Shown piece after piece: positions 1 to 6,961 of a DNA stretch of 64,000 nucleotides; positions within the stretch are counted from its first letter, which is position 1; the number at the start of each line of letters is the position of its first letter. Source of the DNA: an uncultured Eubacteriales bacterium (GTDB taxonomy: Bacteria; Bacillota; Clostridia; Oscillospirales; Acutalibacteraceae); NCBI GenBank assembly GCA_934525065.1, contig CAKSYX010000002.1, positions 1 to 64,000 of the forward strand, given 5' to 3'. A model generated the notes under the pieces. The model made no database searches. It worked only from the letters and a program-made list of their open reading frames with translations, and was not told where the DNA came from. A program made the position numbers and the translations under genes.

Positions 1-81
1 CCTCGGTTTTGATAAGCCTCGTGAAATATAGTCTTTTGCTTTTTGTTTTGCTCTTTGGTCTGCGCTAAATGCGACAGTCCC
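1..81 (+). repeat. Right part of terminator-bearing inverted-end repeat (family A)
   Basis: This is the truncated right-hand part of the element seen whole at 19694-19900; the two copies agree at all but a few bases over about 80 bases. It ends at 66-81 with TAAATGCGACAGTCCC, the terminal inverted repeat of the family, and carries the right arm of the internal hairpin (TGAAATATAGTC) followed by T-rich sequence. The left part lies outside the window. It ends nine bases before the stop codon of the CNNM-type gene, so it sits directly downstream of that gene. Confidence 0.8.
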
Positions 82-90
82 ATTCAGTGT

Positions 91-1455
91 TTACTTTTCG
101 TCTTTGTCCTTGTCTTTTTCGTCCTCATCGGTTTCAACCTTGGGAGTGATTTCAACGCGAACCTTGCCGATTCGCCTGTCCTCAACGTTGAGGATTGTAA
201 ACTTGAGGTTTTCATATTCAACAACGTTCATGTCGCCGTCCTGCGGGAGAAAGCCCAACTGACTGATAAGGAAGCCGCCGAGGGTGTCGTAATCGCCCTC
301 GGGAATTACGTCACCGACGAGCTCGTTGACCTCTTCAATGTAGGCCGTGCCGTCAATTGTAAAAATATTTTCGGAGACCTCAACAATTTCTTCATCCTCA
401 TTGTCATATTCGTCCTGAATATTGCCGACAATGGCTTCAAGAAGATCCTCCATTGTGACGATACCGGCAGTTCCGCCGTATTCGTCAACAACAACCGCCA
501 TCTGAACGCGCTTTTCGCACATCTCGTTGAACAACTCACCGCAGCTTTTGCTGAACGGAACGTAATACGCCTCGCGCATAACATCCTTCGGGCCTTTGTC
601 CTTCGGCAGTGAGGTTGAAATATACTTGAGAAGGTCTTTGATGTATACAATACCGATGATATTGTCGGGATCTTCGTGGAAAACGGGGATACGCGAGTAG
701 CCGTGCTCGATTGAGATTGAAACAACATCTTCAAGCGGGTCGGTGTCCTCAACGGCGAACATATCGGTTCTATGCGTCATGATGTCGGAAACGTCGATGT
801 CGTCAAAATCAAAGATGTTATCGATCATTTCCTTTTGTATATCTTCAATAACGCCCTTTTCCTGGCCGACGTCAACCATCATTCGGATTTCCTCTTCGGT
901 GACACCTTCCTCATTGGCGTTGGGGTCAAAGCCGCAGAGCTTGACAACGAGGTTTGTTGAAGCGGAAAGAACCTTGACGAAGGGAGCTGTCACCGTTTTG
1001 ACAGCAAGAAGAATGCCGACAACGGAATATGCAATTTTTTCGGGCTTTTGCATTGCCATTCTCTTTGGCGCAAGCTCGCCGAAAACGAGGGAGAAGTATG
1101 ACATGATGAGCGTAATGAGAACGATTGAAAAGCCGTTTATTATGCCTTCGGGAATCGGGGAGCCGAGTGCAATGAGCTTTTTGGCAATAATATCGGCAAA
1201 GCTGCTTGAAGCTGAGGCCGAAGTCAAAAAGCCTGCAAGGGTAACACCGATTTGAATTGTTGAAAGAAAGTTGCTGGGGTTTTCGGTCAGCTTTTTGACC
1301 TTCTTGGCCTTTTTGTTGCCTTCCTCAGCCTGCTTGTCAACAACATTGTCGTTGAGAGAGATGATTGCAATTTCGCTCATTGCGAAAAAGGCGTTGATGA
1401 TTACGAGTACGAACAGAAGCAATAATTTTAAGATAATACTTCCCGGGTCGTCCAT
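91..1455 (-). CDS. CNNM/HlyC-CorC family membrane protein with CBS pair
   Basis: Predicted integral membrane protein of the CNNM/CorC (formerly hemolysin C) family, whose members act in Mg2+ or other divalent cation efflux. The 454 residues show the family order: an N-terminal DUF21 membrane domain (about residues 5-200, beginning with the hydrophobic stretch KLLLLFVLVIINAFFAMSEI), a pair of CBS domains (about 215-340, with DIMTHRTDMFAVEDTD and the VVVDEYGGTAGIVTMEDLLE signature of this family), and a C-terminal CorC/HlyC domain (about 355-430). The C-terminus is charged and Lys/Asp-rich. ATG start with AAGGAG upstream. It is transcribed alone from a good promoter at 1523-1551, divergently from the TetR gene. 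Substrate specificity cannot be read from the sequence. Confidence 0.93.
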   Translation of the reverse strand: MDDPGSIILKLLLLFVLVIINAFFAMSEIAIISLNDNVVDKQAEEGNKKAKKVKKLTENPSNFLSTIQIGVTLAGFLTSASASSSFADIIAKKLIALGSPIPEGIINGFSIVLITLIMSYFSLVFGELAPKRMAMQKPEKIAYSVVGILLAVKTVTAPFVKVLSASTNLVVKLCGFDPNANEEGVTEEEIRMMVDVGQEKGVIEDIQKEMIDNIFDFDDIDVSDIMTHRTDMFAVEDTDPLEDVVSISIEHGYSRIPVFHEDPDNIIGIVYIKDLLKYISTSLPKDKGPKDVMREAYYVPFSKSCGELFNEMCEKRVQMAVVVDEYGGTAGIVTMEDLLEAIVGNIQDEYDNEDEEIVEVSENIFTIDGTAYIEEVNELVGDVIPEGDYDTLGGFLISQLGFLPQDGDMNVVEYENLKFTILNVEDRRIGKVRVEITPKVETDEDEKDKDKDEK

Positions 1456-1522
1456 TGTGGATTGAAACTCCTTTCAGAAATAAAGAAAAATTTTCGGTGT
1501 ATATCAAATACACTGATAGCCG

Positions 1523-1551
1523 ATTATACAACATTTTATTAAAAACGTCAA
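1523..1551 (-). promoter_or_regulatory. SigA-type promoter of the CNNM gene
   Basis: Read on the minus strand: TTGACG, 17-base spacer, perfect TATAAT. It lies about 70 bases upstream of the ATG at 1455. Confidence 0.8.
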
Positions 1552-1555
1552 TAAA

Positions 1556-1599
1556 AAATTTCGGCGCAGAGAAAACTGCGCCGAAATTTTTGCTTTTGT
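1556..1599. terminator. Bidirectional terminator-like hairpin between divergent promoters
   Basis: Perfect 14-bp stem (AAATTTCGGCGCAG at 1556-1569 and its complement at 1576-1589) with a 6-base loop and T-runs on both strands. It stands in the divergent intergenic region, between the CNNM promoter and the TetR promoter, so it cannot end either of those genes; it may insulate the two promoters or be a remnant of a lost gene. Confidence 0.6.
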
Positions 1600-1663
1600 G
1601 AGCTGAACAAACGCCGCCGATGGATACAGGGATGAAACAATGGAACGAATATACTGATTTTAC

Positions 1664-1692
1664 TTGCTTTTTTTGCCCGTTGTTGCTAAAAT
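1664..1692 (+). promoter_or_regulatory. SigA-type promoter of the TetR-kinase unit
   Basis: TTGCTT, 17-base spacer, TAAAAT, about 40 bases before the TetR start codon. Confidence 0.6.
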
Positions 1693-1732
1693 AGAGTGGT
1701 TATTCATTTTATGTTTAGGAGAGACAAAAACA

Positions 1733-2413
1733 ATGGCGGAAAAAAAGGGCGTATACTATAAATCGACTTTTGAAAATATTTCGGAGGAAAAAAGAAGAAA
1801 AATTCTTGATGTTGCGGTTGAAGAGTTTGCAACAAAGGGCTTTGAAAGCGCAAATATCAACACCATCGCCAGAAAAGCGCAGGTTTCTGTCGGCTCACTC
1901 TATAAATATTTTGACACCAAAAACGATTTGTTCCTGACCAGCGTATCCTACGGAATTTCTACCCTTGAGGAGATTCTCGACGCAATCAACGAGAAGGATG
2001 AGGATGTTGTTTTCAAGCTTGAAAAGCTGGTTCGCGCGGCAATTGATTTTTCAAGGCGCAATGCCGTAATGATTAAGCTCTATAACGAATTTACGACCGA
2101 ACGCAACGTTGAACTCGGGAAAAAGCTTGCTTCAAGAATGGAAACTATCACCTCCGACGCATATAAAACCGCGATCATTCAAGGCCAGATAGCCGGAGAA
2201 ATCAGAACCGACATTGACCCGGGAATGGCCGCGTTTCTGGTTGACAACCTCCTCGTGAGCATACAGTTTTCCTATGCCTGTGAGTACTATGGAGAGCGCT
2301 ATAAAATATATGCCGGCGATGATATCTTTGAAAAGGACGAGTTCGCCGTGCGCAATATAGTCAGATTTGTCAAATCTGCCCTGAAACCCAATATCTACCC
2401 GAAAGGATTGTGA
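1733..2413 (+). CDS. TetR/AcrR family transcriptional regulator
   Basis: DNA-binding regulator of 226 residues. The N-terminal TetR helix-turn-helix is clear (about residues 18-65: KILDVAVEEFATKGFE, INTIARKAQVSVGSLYKYF), followed by an all-helical ligand-binding half of unrecognised specificity. The reading frame is open upstream to a TTG at 1664, but that codon overlaps the -35 box; ATG 1733 has AGGAGA 11 bases upstream and is preferred. The stop is five bases before the start of the FGGY kinase, so the two are probably co-transcribed and the regulator may sense a sugar or sugar phosphate handled by the kinase; that link is inference. Confidence 0.9.
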   Translation: MAEKKGVYYKSTFENISEEKRRKILDVAVEEFATKGFESANINTIARKAQVSVGSLYKYFDTKNDLFLTSVSYGISTLEEILDAINEKDEDVVFKLEKLVRAAIDFSRRNAVMIKLYNEFTTERNVELGKKLASRMETITSDAYKTAIIQGQIAGEIRTDIDPGMAAFLVDNLLVSIQFSYACEYYGERYKIYAGDDIFEKDEFAVRNIVRFVKSALKPNIYPKGL

Positions 2414-2418
2414 TACAT

Positions 2419-4011
2419 ATGAAATACGCTCTTGCCTATGACGTCGGAACGACCGGCGTCAAGACCTGCCTTTTCAAAATTGACGGCAGCGTTGAACTTG
2501 TTGCGGACGCAATTGAAGGCTATGAACTTTATGTTTTTCCCGACGGCGGCGCAGAGCAGGACCCGGATGAATGGTGGGCTGCAATGTGCAAAACCACAAA
2601 GGAGCTTTTCACAAAGACCGACGTGAAGCCGGAGGAGATCAGCGGAATTTCCTTCTGCTCCCAGATGCAGGGTCTTGTTCTTGTTGACAAGGAGGGTCTG
2701 CCCGTTCGCCGCGCAATGAGCTATATGGATCAGCGCGCAAGAAAAGAGCTCAAGGAGAATATGGCATACGGCCTCAAGGTTGCCGGCGGAAATGTTGTCA
2801 AGCTTCTCAAGTCGCTTGCAATCACCAAGGCTGCACCTTTGAGCGTAAAGGACCCGGTATATAAATACCTTTGGGTCAAAAACAATGAACCGGAAAATTT
2901 CAAACGTGTATATAAGTGGCTCGATGTCAAGGAAGCGCTCATTGCGAGAATGACCGGAGAATTCATTATGACTCAGGATTCCGCTTTCGGAACTCTGCTT
3001 TATGATGTCCGTGAAGGAAAGCAGGGCTGGAGCCGCGAAATGTGCAAAATGCTCGGCGTTGACATGAACCACCTTGCAAAAATCATCAGAAGCACCGACA
3101 AGGTCGGCGGCCTGACCGCAAAGGCGGCAGAAGAGCTCGGTCTTAAGGAAGGCACGGCTGTTTTCGGCGGCGGCGGAGATGCAACGCTTATCGGTGTCGG
3201 CGCAGGCGCAGTAGGTCTGGGTCAGACCCATGTTTACATGGGAACCTCGGGCTGGGTTTCAACCGTTGTTGACAAGAACGTTGTTGACGCCGGAGCAATG
3301 ATTGCCGCAATCGTCGGAGCACAGGACGGACTTTATAACTATTTTGCAGAGCTTGAAACCGCGGGCAAGTGCCTTGAATGGGTCAAGAATCACCTTGCGC
3401 TCGATGAAATCGGAATTTATCTTAAAAAGACCCACGTTGCCGAAGACATGGAAAGCGAATATACTAACCTTTATCAGTACCTTTCAAGCGTTATTGAAAA
3501 GGTTCCGGCCGGTTCAAACGGAGTTGTTTTCACCCCGTGGTTCCACGGCAACCGCTGCCCGTTTGAGGATCCGAATTCAAGGGCGATGTTCATGAATATC
3601 AGCCTTGAGACCGGAAAAAGCGAGCTTATCCGCGCTGTTATCGAGGGTGTCTGCTTCCATATGCGCTGGATGCTTGAAACTCAGCAGAAAAAGGTCAGCA
3701 CCTCAGACACCATCCGCTTTGTCGGCGGCGGCGCGCTGAACGATTCCACCAGCCGTATCCTTGCCGACTGCCTCGGAAAAACGGTTGAAACCGTTGAAAG
3801 TCCGCAGAACGTCGGCGCAGTCGGCGCAGCTGTTGTTGTTGCCGTCGGAACGGGCGTAATCTCAAGCATTGCCGAAGCCGGAAAGCTCATCAAGAGCAAC
3901 AAAACCTTCAGGCCCGACCCGTCCGTTAAGGCGGTTTACGACAAATATTATGAGGTTTACAAACGCCTTTACAAAACCAACAAGGAAAACTTCAAACTTC
4001 TCAACGGCTGA
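2419..4011 (+). CDS. FGGY family carbohydrate kinase (xylulokinase-like)
   Basis: Predicted ATP-dependent sugar kinase, 530 residues. The N-terminal half opens with the FGGY ATPase signature (LAYDVGTTGVKTCLF), then ISFCSQMQGLVLVD and SYMDQRA; the C-terminal domain carries FGGGGDATLIGVGAG (about residue 250) and the family motif RFVGGGALNDSTSRILADCLG (about 435-455), typical of XylB-like enzymes acting on xylulose or a related ketose/polyol. No isomerase or transporter adjoins it, so the substrate is uncertain. The frame opens at a GTG at 2410; ATG 2419 with AAAGGA upstream gives the conserved N-terminus MKYALAYD. It lies between the TetR gene (5-base gap) and alr (60-base gap), probably one transcript. 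Confidence 0.88.
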   Translation: MKYALAYDVGTTGVKTCLFKIDGSVELVADAIEGYELYVFPDGGAEQDPDEWWAAMCKTTKELFTKTDVKPEEISGISFCSQMQGLVLVDKEGLPVRRAMSYMDQRARKELKENMAYGLKVAGGNVVKLLKSLAITKAAPLSVKDPVYKYLWVKNNEPENFKRVYKWLDVKEALIARMTGEFIMTQDSAFGTLLYDVREGKQGWSREMCKMLGVDMNHLAKIIRSTDKVGGLTAKAAEELGLKEGTAVFGGGGDATLIGVGAGAVGLGQTHVYMGTSGWVSTVVDKNVVDAGAMIAAIVGAQDGLYNYFAELETAGKCLEWVKNHLALDEIGIYLKKTHVAEDMESEYTNLYQYLSSVIEKVPAGSNGVVFTPWFHGNRCPFEDPNSRAMFMNISLETGKSELIRAVIEGVCFHMRWMLETQQKKVSTSDTIRFVGGGALNDSTSRILADCLGKTVETVESPQNVGAVGAAVVVAVGTGVISSIAEAGKLIKSNKTFRPDPSVKAVYDKYYEVYKRLYKTNKENFKLLNG

Positions 4012-4071
4012 TTGTCCGTTTATCTTCCCGAACTTGGAAAAACCAAAAGAAAACCGAAAGGTAGTGTAAGC

Positions 4072-5223
4072 TTGAAAGAAAAACCGTTATATTACAGAAG
4101 CTACGCACGCATTGACCTTGACGCCGTTGAAAACAATTTGAACGAGCTCAAAAAGCTGCTTGCGCCCGATGTAAAAACGATGTGTGTTGTCAAGGCCGAT
4201 GCTTACGGCCACGGCTCAAAGCGTGTTGCGCTTTTTCTTGAGGATAAATGCGATTACTTTGCCGTTGCTTCGCTTGATGAGGGCATGGAGCTGCGCGCAG
4301 CCGGAATCAAAAAGCCTATTCTTGTTCTTTCATATACGAGTGAGATTGAATTTGAAGAGCTGATTAAAAATGATATCACCGCAACTGTTTACGAGCCGCA
4401 GGGGGCGAAGCTCCTTTCCGATGCGGCGCAAAGGTTCGGCAAAACAGCTAAGGTTCACATTGCGGTTGATACCGGAATGGGCAGAATCGGATTTTTTGAC
4501 AACGAAGCCGGAGCCGATGAGGTCAAGGAGATTGCGGCTTTGCCCGGCCTTTTCCTTGAAGGTCTGTTCAGCCATTATGCCTGCTCTGATATCGACAACA
4601 AGGTAAGCGTCAACAGCCAGACGGCGCGTTTTGAAAACTTCATCCGCCTGCTTGAGGAAAGGGGAGTTGACATCCCCGTCAAGCATATCTGCAACAGTGC
4701 CTCGGTTATTGAAGAGGAAAAGAGCTTTGACATGGTTCGTCTCGGTGTTGCGCTTTACGGGATTTATCCCTCGCGTGAAATCCACGCCGAAAGGCTGAAT
4801 CTGATTCCGGCAATGCAGGTCAAAAGCCATATAATCTACGTCAAGACCGTTAAAAAGGGCACGAAGATAGGCTACGGTCAAATCTATACCGCACCTGATG
4901 AAAGAAAGATCGCGACAGTCTCGATCGGTTACGCCGACGGCTTCAACCGCTGCATGACCGGAAAAGGCTATGTTCTCATAAACGGGCAAAAAGCTCCCGT
5001 TGTCGGCAGAGTCTGCATGGATCAGATTATGGTTGACGTCACCGGAATTGAGGACGTCAAGCTCGGCGACCGCGCCGTTATACTCGGAAAAGACGGCAAC
5101 GCAGAGATCACGGCCGAACAGCTCGGAAAAATGAGTGACAGCTTCAGCTATGAGGTGCTTTGCAATTTTATGCCGAGAATCAAGCGCGTGTATATGCGAC
5201 ACGGAAAGCTGTTAGAAGAATAA
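4072..5223 (+). CDS. alr: Alanine racemase
   Basis: PLP-dependent interconversion of L- and D-alanine for peptidoglycan synthesis; cytoplasmic. The PLP-binding lysine is in VVKADAYGHG near the N-terminus, the catalytic tyrosine region is KIGYGQIYT, and the conserved VGRVCMDQIMVDVT block follows; 383 residues is the normal family length. The start is taken as TTG 4072 (LKEKPLYYRSYARIDLDA), preceded by GAAAGGT; the frame is open further upstream but that stretch is not family-like. It follows the FGGY kinase in the same direction and ends at a strong terminator, so it is the last gene of the TetR-kinase-alr unit. Confidence 0.96.
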   Translation: MKEKPLYYRSYARIDLDAVENNLNELKKLLAPDVKTMCVVKADAYGHGSKRVALFLEDKCDYFAVASLDEGMELRAAGIKKPILVLSYTSEIEFEELIKNDITATVYEPQGAKLLSDAAQRFGKTAKVHIAVDTGMGRIGFFDNEAGADEVKEIAALPGLFLEGLFSHYACSDIDNKVSVNSQTARFENFIRLLEERGVDIPVKHICNSASVIEEEKSFDMVRLGVALYGIYPSREIHAERLNLIPAMQVKSHIIYVKTVKKGTKIGYGQIYTAPDERKIATVSIGYADGFNRCMTGKGYVLINGQKAPVVGRVCMDQIMVDVTGIEDVKLGDRAVILGKDGNAEITAEQLGKMSDSFSYEVLCNFMPRIKRVYMRHGKLLEE

Positions 5224-5232
5224 TTTTTTGGG

Positions 5233-5262
5233 GGCTGTCGCAGTTCTGCGGCAGCCTTTTTC
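5233..5262 (+). terminator. Intrinsic terminator of alr
   Basis: 11-bp stem (GGCTGTCGCAG / CTGCGGCAGCC, one G-T pair) followed by TTTTT. The left arm starts with GGGGCTGTCGCA, the same 12 bases as the end of the family A repeat. Confidence 0.85.
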
Positions 5263-5302
5263 GTCTTTGATTTCATTCTATTAAGGTGAATTTTCGCTCA
5301 CC

Positions 5303-5320
5303 TGAGTGAGCGGTCATTCA
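5303..5320. promoter_or_regulatory. TetR-family-type operator palindrome
   Basis: TGAGTGAGCGGTCATTCA is an imperfect palindrome of the TGAnTGAnC/GnTCAnTCA form typical of TetR-family operators (14 of 18 positions symmetric). An overlapping perfect 7-bp hairpin (CGCTCAC/GTGAGCG) lies at 5295-5312. It stands about 60 bases upstream of the gdhA -35 box. Which regulator binds it is not known; the TetR gene at 1733 is a candidate only. Confidence 0.4.
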
Positions 5321-5378
5321 TTGACAAATCGGTTATAAGTACGCCCTTTGGGTGGATTTTTTTTGTTATGTATTATCG

Positions 5379-5406
5379 TTGACATAACCTGCTGAAACGG
5401 TATAAA
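5379..5406 (+). promoter_or_regulatory. SigA-type promoter of gdhA
   Basis: TTGACA, 16-base spacer, TATAAA, about 115 bases upstream of the gdhA start. The rest of the 5224-5526 gap holds the alr terminator and the operator-like palindrome; no small gene was seen. Confidence 0.7.
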
Positions 5407-5526
5407 ATAAATGTAGTAGTTTAAAAGCTTAAAGTGTCGAAGTGAATTTGATTGAAAATACTGCCGCTTTTTGTTTCAAATGAGGCAGGCAGATCGGCAA
5501 ATCTATTGAACAAAGGAGTTGTTCGT

Positions 5527-6870
5527 TTGAGCTACATTGAAAGAATCATTGAGGACGTTAAAAGGAAGAATCCGGATCAGCCGGAGTTCATTCAGACCGT
5601 TACCGAGGTTCTCACCTCGATTGAACCATATGTAAACAAGCATCCCGAATTTGAAAAGGCCGCTCTTCTTGAGAGAATGACCGAGCCGGAGCGTGCAATT
5701 ATGTTCCGCGTAACGTGGACGGACGACAGCGGAAAGGTTCGCGTCAACCGCGGCTACCGCGTTCAGTTCAACGGCGCAATCGGACCGTTCAAGGGCGGTC
5801 TGCGCTTCCATAAATCCGTATACATCGGAACGATGAAATTTCTCGGCTTTGAGCAGACGTTCAAAAACAGCCTTACCGGTCTGCCGATCGGCGGCGCAAA
5901 GGGCGGCTCTGATTTTGACCCGCGAGGAAAGAGCGATGGTGAAGTCATGCGCTTTTGCCAGAGCTTTATGACGGAGCTTTACAGACACATCGGCCCGGAC
6001 GTTGACGTTCCTGCCGGAGATATCGGCGTCGGAACAAGGGAAATAGGCTACCTTTACGGTCAGTACCGCAGAATCAGGGGTGCTTTTGAAAACGGTGTCC
6101 TCACCGGAAAGAGTCTTTCCTGCGGCGGTTCGTTTGTCCGCCCGGAGGCAACGGGCTACGGTGCAATTTATTATCTGCTTGAAATGCTCAATCATTTCGG
6201 CGACAGCATTGAGGGCAAGACATTCGCAATTTCCGGCTACGGCAATGTTGCGTGGGGCGTGGCAAAAAAGGTTGCCGAGCTTGGCGGAAAGGTGCTCACA
6301 ATTTCGGATGAAACCGGATATATCTATGACGAAGACGGCATAAACACCGATGAAAAGATCGAATACTTCCTTGAAATGCGCGCGAAGGACGAGGTCACCC
6401 TTGAGTCATATGCGGAGAAGTTCGGCGCAAAGTTTGTCCCCGGCGAAAAGCCGTGGGGCGTTAAGGCAGACATTGTGATGCCCTGCGCCTGCGAAAACGA
6501 GGTTGACCTTGAACAGGCGAAAAAAATTGTCGGCAATGAAACTCAGTATTACGTTGAGGTTTCAAATATGCCGACAACAAACGATGCTCTTGAATACCTT
6601 AAGGAAAATCTTCGCGGCGTCGCTCCTTCAAAGGCGGTGAATGCAGGCGGCGTTGCGGTTTCCGCGCTTGAGATGATTCAAAACTCCGAGCGCTACGCAT
6701 GGTCTGCCGAGCGTGTTGACGAAAAGCTACATGAGATTATGAAGGACATCCATGACAAGAGCGCAGCGGCCGCAGAAGAAAACGGCCTTGGCTATGACCT
6801 TGTTGCCGGCGCAAACATTGCAGGCTTCCGCAAGGTTGCGGACGCAATGATGTGTCAGGGTATAATCTGA
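5527..6870 (+). CDS. gdhA: NADP-type glutamate dehydrogenase
   Basis: Reductive amination of 2-oxoglutarate to glutamate, the main ammonia-assimilation or glutamate-catabolic step. The 447 residues match the 447-450-residue hexameric bacterial GDH class. Visible motifs: PFKGGLRFH, the active-site LPIGGAKGG (catalytic lysine), PAGDIGVGTREIG, and the Rossmann domain GYGNVAWG at about residue 240. The frame extends upstream, but the start is best placed at TTG 5527 because AAAGGAG lies 7 bases before it and the protein then begins like its homologues (LSYIERIIEDVK). Monocistronic: own promoter at 5379 and a bidirectional terminator directly after it. Confidence 0.96.
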   Translation: MSYIERIIEDVKRKNPDQPEFIQTVTEVLTSIEPYVNKHPEFEKAALLERMTEPERAIMFRVTWTDDSGKVRVNRGYRVQFNGAIGPFKGGLRFHKSVYIGTMKFLGFEQTFKNSLTGLPIGGAKGGSDFDPRGKSDGEVMRFCQSFMTELYRHIGPDVDVPAGDIGVGTREIGYLYGQYRRIRGAFENGVLTGKSLSCGGSFVRPEATGYGAIYYLLEMLNHFGDSIEGKTFAISGYGNVAWGVAKKVAELGGKVLTISDETGYIYDEDGINTDEKIEYFLEMRAKDEVTLESYAEKFGAKFVPGEKPWGVKADIVMPCACENEVDLEQAKKIVGNETQYYVEVSNMPTTNDALEYLKENLRGVAPSKAVNAGGVAVSALEMIQNSERYAWSAERVDEKLHEIMKDIHDKSAAAAEENGLGYDLVAGANIAGFRKVADAMMCQGII

Positions 6871-6920
6871 AAATAATTACGGCCGCAAGGAAATATTCCC
6901 TGCGACCGTTTCATAAAAAG

Positions 6921-6957
6921 GCCTTCGCAGTTTCAACAGAAAGCTGCGAAGGCTTTT
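6921..6957. terminator. Bidirectional terminator between gdhA and the kinase gene
   Basis: GCCTTCGCAG / CTGCGAAGGC stem with 13-base loop, TTTT on the plus side and TTTTT on the minus side. It lies between the convergent gdhA and Ser/Thr kinase genes. Confidence 0.88.
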
Positions 6958-6961
6958 CGGC

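Noticed and set aside
91..1534. Long frames on the opposite strand of the CNNM gene (e.g. 43-612, 743-1255, 1271-1465)
   Set aside because: They lie wholly inside a clearly recognisable gene, lack a ribosome site, and have no family-like content.
2395..3231. 278-residue minus-strand frame over the FGGY kinase
   Set aside because: Antisense shadow of the kinase gene.
5231..5262. alr terminator as a third copy of the family A repeat
   Set aside because: Only 12 bases are shared (GGGGCTGTCGCA) and the rest is an ordinary terminator stem; a chance match or shared use of a terminator sequence cannot be excluded.
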